Both the position numbers and the translations under genes were made by a program. Positions 54,227-64,000 of a DNA stretch of 64,000 nucleotides are shown in pieces; position 1 is the first letter of the stretch, and each line of letters opens with the position of its first letter. Origin of the DNA: Cercophora sp. LCS_1 (Eukaryota > Ascomycota > Sordariomycetes > Sordariales > Lasiosphaeriaceae); contig JAPZLL010000037.1 of NCBI GenBank assembly GCA_036250225.1, forward strand, positions 186,001-250,000, written 5' to 3'. The notes below the pieces were generated by a model. It was given only the letters and a program-made list of their open reading frames with translations. It ran no database searches and was not told the DNA's origin.

Positions 54227-56842
54227 ATGGAGCGAAACATGGATGTGGTATCTGGAGCTGTGGATGACCAAGATCACGGTTGGGTGTCCGACACCGATTC
54301 GCTAGCGAGCTTTGTCGATTTGTCAACAGTCGACACCGACGTAGGCACTCGGACGAGGCGGTTCCGACTGCGAGTTGAGGCGAGAAACAGGAATCCCCAG
54401 GTAGGTTATTCCTAGGGTTTCGTAGGACATGTGCCGAACCTCGTGGCGCTGACCTGAAAGCTCCAGCCATGGCAGCATTTTTGGCTTCCTTACCCCAAGG
54501 CGTTGCGAACCGGGACGCCCGTCCCTGGAGGTTATGACGATGGCGACCTTTCTGACACGGACTCGGAGGACTGCACACCTCGTCGACAGAGACTGACGGC
54601 TGTTCGAGCCGCAAAGGGCAGTGGCCTTGAAAGTGCCAAGCGAAGAGGCAGCGGCACCCATCAAGGCCACCAACAGCTCCAAGACATGGCATCCACGTCC
54701 GGCAAAGGTCACGATCCAGAGACAGCTTGTCACTCCTGCCTTCACTGCACTAGGCTATTCTTGGACCTCAGGAAACAAGAAGCAGACTTTGTCATGCCCG
54801 CAACGGATTCGTTTGAAGGCGAGTTTGGTCGTATCCGGGGACGGGATACGGGCTTCACCTTTGCCGATGCAGAAGCCGCGGCATCTGACGGCTGTGTCTT
54901 GTTTGCGTTTGTGGTCCGCATGGCTACTCTGCGGAGCGCGGACGAAGCGAGGTCCCCCGCTTGGCGCTATCGCCAGAACCAGATCAAGGCGATATTCACC
55001 ATGAGAGCTCGGCGGGGAGAAGCCACCGTCGGGTTCAAAGTGGATCGAGCCGGCGCAGGAGGCGCGTCGGGCATGGCGGAGATATTTGCAGGGAAATTTG
55101 CCCTGTACACAGTTCCAGGTGAGCTTTGCAGCAATTGATGCGGCGGGATGTTGAGCACGCTGCATCTACCCAGCCTTTGTTGTTGACACCCCCATCAAGG
55201 GACAAAACCGCTTCACGAATTCCTAGGGCACTGGCTGCCGCCGAATCTCAACCCAAACTCACAACTTAGCTTCACCCACGCTCGAAGCTGGATTGACAAG
55301 TGTTCGCGGGAGCACCCGGAATGCATTGCGTTCAACCGACCGTTTATGCCGGCACGCGTGCTCCAAGTGTCCCCTGTCGGCGCATCTCTCCGTGTCCGGC
55401 TTCTCAACAATCCAAAGCTCGCTCCGTACGCTACGCTAAGCTACTGTTGGGGCGGCGACCAGCCTGCAAAGACGACGCTCTCCCTCCTGACGTCCTACGA
55501 GCGGGACATCCCGTTGTCGAAACTGCCTTGCACCATCCAAGACGCCCTGGCCGCGGTGCATGGGATTGGTTTCCAGTACCTCTGGGTTGATGCAATGTGC
55601 ATCGTGCAAGATGATGAGGACGACGTGGTCCGTCAGATCTCCCAGATGCATCAGATTTACCGTGGCTCGCTGTTCACCATCGTATCGGCCACGGCGGAAA
55701 CCAGCCGCGACAGATTCCTCCAGCCCCGGACACAGCACCGGCCCACCCAGCTGGAGGCGCGTCTCGACGACAACGTTTTCGGCTCCTTGGTTGCCATGCC
55801 GGTGCCTGAAATGGACCCAGTCGACTCCTCTTCATCCTTGACCAAATATCGCGTCTTCTCCCGGGGATGGACGTTCCAGGAGGGTCTGCTCTCCACCCGC
55901 ATCCTCGCATATGGCGACCGCGAACTGGTGTACCAGTGTCACCAGAGTCGGCACCGCGACGGCGGTATCGAGTATGTCACGAGCGGTCCGCTCTTGGTGG
56001 ACGAGGGATCCCAGATCTTCAATCACGTTGATCCCGGAAACCGACGGTTAGGAGGCCCGCCGCACCCCCTTGGATGGGGCCGAACCGTGTGCACGTACAT
56101 GAAACGGCAGCTGACCGTGCAAGACGACAAGCTCCCCGCCATTTCCGCCATTGCCGAGGAGTATTCCGAAACCAAGTCGGTGACCGAGTACTACGCCGGG
56201 CTGTGGAAGGAAGATTTCCTCGCGCAGTGCCTTTGGAGATGCAAGTGGAAGACGAGAGCAAGCAAGCCGGCCAAGTACCGTGCCCCGTCCTGGTCGTGGG
56301 CCGCGATAGACGGGGAAATCACGTATCAACATAAGAAATACGACCTCCAGCCTGGCCGACCCGAGTGTACCGATTACACATTTACGTGCTCGCTGCTCGG
56401 GGATGTGCGTACGACGCTCTGCCCGGGACAGAATCGCTTTGGAAAGGTGCAAGGTGGATTTATGCGCGTCCGGGCCAAGATGAGGGTTATGATGTGGAAT
56501 ACAGCGCCGGCTGGTGGTCCCGAAGAGAAGAAATGGCCACGGGGGGTTGAGGATACGAGACCGGATTTCGCAATCGACTGTGTCGGGGAGTGGCCGGAGA
56601 ATGGGATTGTGCGGCTTTGGTGTATGGAGGTGTGCACTTATACCGACTTGAAGAAGAAGACGGCGAAAGGGGAGGGGCTTTTGCTAGTGGAGGAGCCAGG
56701 GGGGCTCGGTAGCGTAGAGGGAGTCGTGCCTTCTTTGGCGGGTTCGGATGTCTTCAAAAGGGTTGGCCAGGTGGACTTCCATGCTGATTGGTACGATGAT
56801 GGGGAGTTTCCATATGAGTGGAAGCAGGTTATAATTGTTTGA
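54227..56842 (+). CDS. HET (heterokaryon incompatibility) domain protein
   Basis: Exons 54227-54400, 54467-55118 and 55200-56842; introns 66 and 81 nt; 822 residues. The second join gives VPGTKPLHEFLGHWL, then WIDKCSREHPEC, the usual lead-in to HET. HET core (about 353-500): YATLSYCWGG, LPCTIQDALAAVHGIGFQYLWVDAMCIVQDD (motif 2; ends given as residues about 385-412), IYRGSLFTIVSATAE, and FSRGWTFQEGLLSTRIL (motif 3). Downstream RAPSWSWAAIDGEI is the common post-HET motif. The about 350-residue N-terminal part is acidic and low-complexity at first, then has CHSCLHC and a beta-rich region without a known name. HET proteins execute cell death in nonself fusion. Converges on the chitinase gene. Confidence 0.92.
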
Positions 56843-57044
56843 AGAGCCTAGGTATGCAAGGCCAAAGAACGAGCGGTGTTTGGCCATCAAAATTTTCAAG
56901 TATTCATCGAAATTTCTCAGCGTGTCGTCTTTTCTCTAGCGAGGCTTGGAAAGCGGCAGCCTGGAATGTGTCACGGTCACTTGGAAGCAGGTCAAAGTCC
57001 AATGGGGAGCAAAGAGACACGTGTATTCCTTTCAGCTAGAACCA

Positions 57045-60000
57045 CTAGAACGGATTGTTCCACGTGCCCTGGATGTTGTCCACCTCAGTCCGGAGGGTCT
57101 GAATTTTCTCCCGCAAGTCGTGGCGGTCGGGGCCATCCTCGTCCTCGTCGGTCCCTTCAAGAACATCCTCAATCTGAGCCATATGCGTAGTCAAAAAGGT
57201 CTCGATCGTGGTCCTTACATACGTGGTGCGGCTACTCATAAACGTCAGCCACATTGTCTGGAGGTTTTCCTTGACATATCCCAACCCGCGCCCCACGAGG
57301 AAGTCCTCAGCTTCGTTCATTCGGGTGCCAACACGAACGGCCTGGTTGTAGTATATCGTGTTGATGTCGGTGTGCCTGAGATACTTGTAAAGAATGACCA
57401 CGGTCTTCATGTTTCGGATCGCTGCGTGGACAGTGTCCTCGCTGCGGGCAGCGTTAGCCATGGAGGTAGCCGTGAACATTTGGTGCCGTTTAAAGACCCG
57501 TTCCTTCGCAAGATTGACGTTCTCGGGAATGATATTGAGCTCGTTGTGATTAGCGTGCAAGCCCGGATACGCCTTCCCGACATAGACCCAGGGACTTGTC
57601 TGCACCGTCTCACCAGGCATCAAGAGCTTTGTGTCTGACCACCCACCAGCAAGCATCCTCTTGCACAGCGTGTTCGGCGTACCTGGCGGTCGCGTGTGCG
57701 TGGCCATGAATTCCTTGAGGAGTTGCCACTCAAGCACGTGCTCGGTGATATAACGTTCGAATGGCCTGCCGCGGGGCCGCTCGATATCCTGCTCCTCGTC
57801 CTGAATGCCAAACTCATAATTGTTGCAATCACTCCAGTCTTCATTGTCGTAGATAAGTGAGCCATCGTCGTATTTAGGAGATTTACTCGTGAACATCTTT
57901 GCGTCACCCGTGCAGAGTTCAAGAGATTCCTTGTCCCTGGGATCGCGGGCTTCCAACCAGTGCGATCCTTGGTTGTGTACGTCGTGCCGCGCTTCAAGAG
58001 AGCGCATGTCTCTCCGCCTAAGGTCTGAAGGGTCGTCTGGATCGTCATACATTTCATCCGTACCGAAGATCTTGGAGCACTCGCTCGTGGGCGCGACTCC
58101 TCCCTTGTTTGGACAAAGCTGCTCAGACTTGGGAAGGCGGATGATAGGGCCATACGGGACAAGGCGCTTGCTGAGGAGTCGAGACGTTGCGTTACCGCTG
58201 GACCTCATATTGATAGGCCCGTCAGGACCGGCACTGATGGACCGCTTCGAGCCACCAGTGAGACATAGGTACTCGTCGCCGTTGCTTGGGATGACAGTGC
58301 GTTCGAGTTCGCCCAGCCGCTTCGGCGTTGGGCGCCAGTCGAACAGATGATCAGGAACAACAGCCTGGGCGATAAAAACAGCCCCAACGTCAACACCATA
58401 TCCAAAGCCGCAGGTACCACCAACCAGATTCGACTTGGCGCGAAGTCGGACATAGCCATCGGCGATCAGCTCTACAGCGGCCTTGCCCACGTTCCATTGT
58501 TCGTCAAAATCGATGCCAAAACTCAGCGTGGGCATCAAATGGGCCTCCAGATAGCCTAGAGCATCCACTGTCACGTCAAACGTCGGCTCTTGGAGGCCGT
58601 TGACGTCGAAGTCGCGCTTCGGCGCGTCGAGAGCCTCGGGATCGCGATCTGAAGACCCTTGCTCAGGATACGTCTGCTGGATCTCCCAAGAGGCGAGCGT
58701 CACCCGGGCCTCAACACGGCCCTGCACAGCAAACCCTGCTTTGAAGCGGCCGTCCAGGTTGAAATGCGGACCGATGGTGACGATGCCTGGAATGCGGAAC
58801 GAGGCGCCGGGCAGCGGCAGCGTGGCAATCCGTTTCACTCCCGAGTCCCACTCAACCTTGGCAAGGGCGTCAAGCGTGAAGATGGCCTCAATCTCGCCTT
58901 CGTTGTTGAAGTGAACGAACGACTTGGTCAGATCCAACGGCAAATCGAGCGTTGTAATGAGGGTAAAACCAAAAGAGGTCGACATCTTGATGCCCGCCGT
59001 GGCGATGGCATCGACCTTGGCGGAAAACTCGAGCTCGGGTCGCGGCTTGCATGACCACTGCTCCTGGAGGATAATGACGGACAGGTCCTCCTCGTAGTCG
59101 TGGCGTTTCTCCTTCTTGATGTTGATGTGCAGCATGCTCTGGATCCAGGAGAGCACATCGCTGCCGAACCATCTCTTGTGCAACTCCTCACGGCTGAGAG
59201 CGCCGTAGTGCAGGTCGTCACGCCACTCTTCCTCGAGCCAGCGCCGGTGGTTTCCGCCAACATCAGCAAGCGTCCGTTTGGTCCGTCGTTTGCGCGCATC
59301 GTGAGGCTTGGCGACGATGTTGTCCCAGTAGCCCTCCTGGTTGCTGAAGTCGACGCGCAGCTGCGTCTCGCCAAACTCGCGCGGGACAAGAGAAAAGTCG
59401 TAGCCAAACGTCAGATCATAGACCACGGGCTTGTGACCGAAACTGCGCTTGGCAAGGTGGCGGGGAAGCGTCTGGTTCTGGGCCACAACGAGACTCTTGG
59501 CTACAGCGTACTTGCCTGGACCACATCCACGACCCTTGGGCATCTCGAGGATTGTGCCTTCCACGCCCTTCCCGCGGTAGATGTGGTCGCAGTTGCTGTT
59601 CTCCGAGACATCGGTGCAGATCATCTGCACCGTCTGCTCTTCTTCGCTCACCGGGTCGTTGCAATTGAAGACTTCCCAGTGCGACCCGTCACGCTTGTCC
59701 AGCGAGATCTGGATCTCGTCGGGACTCGCCATGACGTAGAACTGGAACGCAGCCTCATCCGGGTCGTCGTCCGTGCCGGTGTCGGCAACGCCGTCGCCCC
59801 ACGTGTTGTCGACATTGAGGTCAAAATCGGTGTCGATGTCGTCGCCGGTTGGCGGGTTGGGGAAGAGATCCTCGAGCGGAACAGGAAGGAACAGATTTTC
59901 ACCGTCGGGTGGGTCGCAGCAAAAGACGCGTGCACGCTCCAGGCGCGGGGAGCATGATTGGCCAAAGCCGTATCGATTAGTGGCCAGCTGCACTTCCGTG

Positions 60001-62412
60001 TTGAGGTCGCAGTGGTTGTCGAAGCAGGAGCCAGGCTTGCCCTTCCACTCGCAGTTCTTCCATCGATCCAGGTCTTCCGGCGGACAGCAATACAGCTCCT
60101 GGAGCGCCATGTCGAAATCGTTCAGCGCGTCGCTGAGGACCGCGCCAACAAGACCGAAGAATTGCGCAACGTCAGCAATGTCGGAGAGGAAGGTGCCAGC
60201 GAACGTCAAGGGCTGGTCTCCCGACCGACAACCCTGCCCCATGCCGGACCAGTAGCAGTCGTTGTTCTTTCCCTGCGGAACGGCGCAGCAGTATACCTTG
60301 TTGCCGTCTTCGCAATACGCACCATCGCCCCAGCGATTGAGTTGGAGAGCGGCCTCGCCGTCGTGGCACCTGCCATTGCAGCTGGGCGCACCGCCTCGCC
60401 ACGTGCAATCGTCAGGATCGGGCGCGTTGGTCAGAGGACAACAGAGGAGACTATCGGCCGAGTCGGAATGTCGGAATAAAAATGTCGCTCCACCGCATGG
60501 CTGCTGGGTGATCTTCTTGAAGCCAGCGCGACAGGATCCGCCGCATTCAGTGGTGTAGCAGCTCTGCGCGCCAATGTCTTGCCAAAAGGCAGCATCGTCG
60601 CCTTCCCGGCTCCTCATGGCAAGTGCGATTGTCTGCGGTCCCACAACCGCAGAGAGGGCCTCGAGATTGTCCGTGTCTTGGTCAATGGACCAGATCAACA
60701 GGCCGCCCAGACCGAGATTGTTGGCAAAGTCGATCTTGGCCTTGATGGTTTCGGCATCGTCGTAGCTGACCCATTGGTTCTGGTTCCAGACGATGTACTT
60801 GATCTGGTGCTCCTCCTCGTAGTACGGCTTGAGGTTGTTCTGCTTGATGATGTCGACAATCTCGCGGTACGCCAGGGTGCCCGAGTTGGCCGTGCAGGAA
60901 CCCGGGGCCGCGCCGCCCTTGAAGATGCAGCCCGGCTTGGAGCAGGCGGGGTCGGCAAGCTCAAACGAGCGGCCGTAGAAGCCGATGCCAAGGTTGAGCT
61001 TGTCGGGCGGGATGTCGTTGCGCCAGTACAGGTCGAGCGCGAGCTTGATCTCGGTCAGGTTGGAATGGGCCAGGACGTGGCTGCCGATGGGGTTCCAGGC
61101 GTCCCACACGCCGTGCAGGTCGTAGCTCATGATGTTGACAAAGTCGACAGCATCGGTGCTGGCCTTGATGTCGAAGTGGCGGAGGTACCAGTAGCTTGTC
61201 GGCGTTGTAAACGACACCACGTACTCGACAGGCTGCTTCTTGATAGCCGCGCGGAGCTCCTCAAGAAGCTTGGTGAAATTTTCGGCATCGTCAGGTTGGC
61301 CGCCGCGATCGTCGGCACCGGGGTACTCCCAGTCAAAGTCGACGCCATCAAAGGCATACTGGCGCATGAAGCTGAGGAGGTTGGTGATGAAGGTGGCTCT
61401 GTTGCCCTGTGTGCTGGCCACCTGGCTGAAGACCTGCTGTGTCGGGCCAGGGTCGTTGAAAGTCCAACCACCCAGGGCGATCATGACCTTGAGAGCTTTG
61501 TTGCGGCGCTTGAGAGCAGTCATTTTGGAGAAGAGGCCTGGATCGAGGTCGTCCATGGGTACGACCTTGAAGTCACCAGGGGTGATGTAGCCGAACGAAA
61601 ACATCAAGTGCGTCAGCGCGCCCGCCGGGATTTGTTCAATTGACATGCCTTTTCATGTCAACGATGTGAGTCGAAGCAAGCGAAAATGGACCTGAACTTA
61701 CCGTTGCACTTGCGAGCATGCACCCACGCCTCATAGTAACCAATGACACGCTTCCGGACGTTGCCTCCAGAAGCGCCGGAGCCTGGCTGTTCGCAGTTGC
61801 TCTGGCACGACTTCTCCTCGTTCTCCTCATCGACGGTGCAAAACTCCTCGGTCATGCCGCAGTAGCCCCAGGGGCCGCAGCAGACGTTGAGTGGACACTC
61901 CTTGCCGGGAGGATCGGCGTATCGACCGCAGTCTGCCTTGGCGTCGCAGTTGCTCCAGCAGACATCGTTGGGAGAAATGTTGTTGGTGCCGCACGCCTCG
62001 GGACCGTAGTTGCACCAGCCTGTGGCCTTGGGACAGCAGGCGCCGTTGCGGCACGGCCTTGTCTCGGAGCAGCTGTAGTCTTGCTCTTGGGTCACTTGAC
62101 GGCCCAATAGAAGATCACGGGCTTGGACTGCGGCCAGACTCGGATCGCTGCCAACAGGACACACTGGGAGATTTGCATCACGACGGAGCTTGGCAGCGTA
62201 GTCAAAAGGGCTAGGTCATTGGTCAGCGGGGACTCGACCGATTACAAGATGGTCTCCTACTGAAAGGCCAAGTTGCGACATGTGTTGGCGGGACTGGGAA
62301 GAGGGTAAGGGGCAGGCAAGGCAGCGACTTCGGAGAAGGGAAGAATGAATGAAAGTAAAAAGACAAGAAGCCTGAAGGACAGGTAGGAGTTGGACGACCT
62401 GGCAGTCGCCAT
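57045..62412 (-). CDS. Subgroup-C chitinase (GH18) with chitin-binding domain, killer-toxin-like
   Basis: Exons 62412-62261, 62210-61702 and 61648-57045 (introns 50 and 53 nt); 1754 residues. Residues 1-31 are a signal peptide (core LLVFLLSFILPF). Residues about 98-178 contain a hevein-type chitin-binding domain (CCPKATGWCNYGPEAC, then CCGPWGYCG). GH18 (about 205-505): YYEAW, MIALGGW, catalytic DGVDFDWE at 271-278 (DxxDxDxE complete), YGRSF and LGGLLIWSIDQD. A Cys-rich repeat region (several CxWxG..C units) and about 1100 residues of unassigned sequence follow. This is the layout of class V subgroup C chitinases, related to yeast killer-toxin alpha subunits; most such proteins also carry LysM domains, not seen here. 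It hydrolyses chitin outside the cell, plausibly in mycoparasitism or wall remodelling. Confidence 0.92.
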
Positions 62413-63633
62413 GTCGGTGATGGAGTGCTTCGAATAGGTTGCCAATGTGCGGACGATTGCCAGAATACAACACCATTTCAACACGGAAACTACTTGTCAC
62501 TAAATACTTGAGAGGCTCAGAGGGCCCCCTAACAGGTTGTCTGCCCCTTCGTCGTTTGCAAAGTTGCACTTCAAGACAACTCCTCTTTGCTACAGTGTCC
62601 TCATTCTCGTCTTTGCACCTATCGCCCGTGACAATGTCCCGTCACTATCCACCAAGTCAAGCAATCATCGATATCGGAACATGTTCTCGGACTTGTTATC
62701 GCTTGAGCCGCCAGGAATATTGGCACATTCTCACGGTTTGGGTAAAGAGAACGGGGTAAGTTACAATATTCCCATCAAAAGCGGGTTAGTAATACACACA
62801 CCTTTCTGTTTCCCCTCAACCCGTGCAACACAACGCCAACGGTCCTCGAGGATATTTAGGGAACAGGAAGGCCTTGGCGGGATGTGATTGGGTTGAGCTG
62901 CATCCCTTGCATGCCAAGTATGCAAGGGCAGAATAACTCTCTGCAGAATCCCATCGGATGCTGCCCTGCGGCGCGGGCCGCTGACTGTACGTACACGCAA
63001 TTAGGACGCAGTGGAAATTACCACACCCATATCGCTGCAGAAGAACTCGTTCCAGGCGTGGTCGGAAACGCATAAAACACTGTAACGAGGTTTTGCAAGA
63101 GAGATAAGACGTACCAATGTAATTGCCGCGAATCCGTGTGGAAATAGTTGAACGCGATTCGCCGCTATAGAATTGGGTGCCAAGTTGCGAAAGCCTACCT
63201 TACGCAATCCCCCTAAAACCCACGCCAGGCCCGTGGCAGTCGCCTTGGACGAACGAAGTCATGTTGAGCCTATCTCCGGCCAAGAGCAGGCAGCTCGACC
63301 AATGGCATAGCCCATTTCCCCTGGCCGATGAACTAACGACGACACCAACATGGAGGGTATGAAGGAACTATTGAGCAATACTACGACCTCAAAGAACGCC
63401 CGAACCCCAAGCTCGACACCCTCAGGGCAGTCACGAGGTCCAAAACGAGGGATTTTATCGTTTTCTGGATCAACCAGCGCCACCTCTTTCGGGTCTTCGG
63501 CACCGTGATGACGACGAGGCCAGTTGTCCTCTTGTCTCGACGGCTTTATCTCATGTCTTGCGCTCGTGGCCCAGCCGACTTGCAAGAGGGAATCACCACT
63601 CTCCACCACCCCAGCCTTGTCACTCCTTGCAGC
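62413..63633. promoter_or_regulatory. Divergent region between chitinase and LysM-type gene
   Basis: 1.22 kb between divergent start codons. No gene is supported. The arrangement suggests shared regulation. Confidence 0.45.
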
Positions 63634-64000
63634 ATGCGATCCCTTCCCCAAGTCCTTTGGTCAATCCAGGCCTTTGTCCATCTCTTTCCACCGCCCTCTT
63701 TGGCCGCTCGCTTCCTCAGCCAAAATGTTCTCCCAGAGGGCATCAGCTCTGGCTGCGCAACTGCGCTCACTGCTGACGTTGCTTGCAGCCACGCTGTCCC
63801 GGCTCTTCAGGCCGGAACCTTTTACCCTGAGTCCCAGCTTGAGGTCATCTGCACAAGCACCTGCGACGCTGCTTTGGCCACCTACCACAACGGCATTCTC
63901 ACAGAGTGTGCTGCAGATACTTGGCTGGGAATCGAAGATGTGGAACAGCCAATCGCACTCATCTCTGAGCTGATCCGCTACAACTACAACTTCTCTTGCA
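63634..64000 (+). CDS. LysM-effector-type secreted protein, N-terminal part (cut by edge)
   Basis: The frame opens at ATG 63634 and stays open to the window end (122 codons). It starts with a hydrophobic leader (WSIQAFVHLFPPPSLAARF) and then shows the pattern of the N-terminal part of fungal LysM-domain proteins: LPEGISSGCATAL, DVACSHAVPALQAGTFYPESQLEVICTSTC (start and end given; Cys spacing conserved), AALATYHNG, ILTECAADTW and a final RYNYNFSC. The LysM repeats themselves would follow outside the window. LysM effectors bind chitin and hide it from plant receptors or protect walls from chitinases. In fungi they commonly neighbour subgroup C chitinases, exactly as here. No intron is seen in this part. 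Confidence 0.75.
   Translation, partial: MRSLPQVLWSIQAFVHLFPPPSLAARFLSQNVLPEGISSGCATALTADVACSHAVPALQAGTFYPESQLEVICTSTCDAALATYHNGILTECAADTWLGIEDVEQPIALISELIRYNYNFSC

Noticed and set aside
54621..55004. Alternative plus-strand frame inside the HET gene
   Set aside because: Shadow of HET exon 2, whose frame continues through a good intron into the HET core.
1..64000. CRISPR arrays, operons, prophage or bacterial elements
   Set aside because: None seen; spliced genes and fungal families throughout show a eukaryotic nuclear sequence.

Overview
The window is nuclear DNA of a filamentous ascomycete (Pezizomycotina, most like a Sordariomycete). The reasons are: many short introns (mostly 43-110 nt) with GT..CTAAC/CTGAC..AG signals; families restricted to or typical of these fungi (Zn2Cys6 regulators, a fungal rhodopsin-domain membrane protein, HET, NACHT and NB-ARC STAND proteins, a Dal5-type MFS transporter, an Arp1_N amidase, a chitinase with a LysM neighbour); an intron-bearing nuclear tRNA; and no operons. 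All exon joins given here were worked out by eye from splice signals, reading-frame continuity and family motifs, not from transcripts.

Layout. 0-12 kb is a mostly housekeeping stretch: a left-truncated Zn2Cys6 regulator, the EKC/KEOPS subunit Cgi121, mitochondrial proline dehydrogenase, a Tim17/22/23-family membrane protein, a small conserved-looking acidic protein, a rhodopsin-domain membrane protein, tRNA-Gln(UUG) with an intron, and a LaeA-like methyltransferase. 12.9-21.3 kb holds a Dal5-type transporter and a secreted cutinase/acetylxylan esterase, separated by a 5.5 kb stretch without a recognisable gene.

22-40 kb looks like an allorecognition/innate-immunity island. It has a NACHT-C2H2 STAND protein head-to-head with a SNF2/RAD5-like helicase, a decayed 5'-truncated HET gene beside short diverged direct repeats, a Baeyer-Villiger-type flavin monooxygenase, a Cys-rich single-pass membrane protein, a frameshifted GNAT-like remnant, and a complete alpha/beta-hydrolase/NB-ARC/TPR STAND protein. 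40-52 kb carries a small Trp-rich protein, an AsaB/CmcJ-type oxygenase divergent from an amidase, and two hypothetical membrane proteins, one with an N terminus like the helical N domains of fungal NLRs. 52-64 kb holds an F-box protein, an intact HET protein, and a 1754-residue subgroup-C (killer-toxin-like) chitinase divergent from a LysM-effector-type gene that runs off the right edge.

How they fit. The NACHT, NB-ARC/TPR, HET and possible HeLo-like genes are the classes that mediate vegetative incompatibility and pathogen response in fungi. The chitinase/LysM pair fits cell-wall attack or chitin masking during fungus-fungus or fungus-plant contact. The oxygenase/amidase pair may be a small specialised-metabolism unit. 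These links are inferences from families and proximity.
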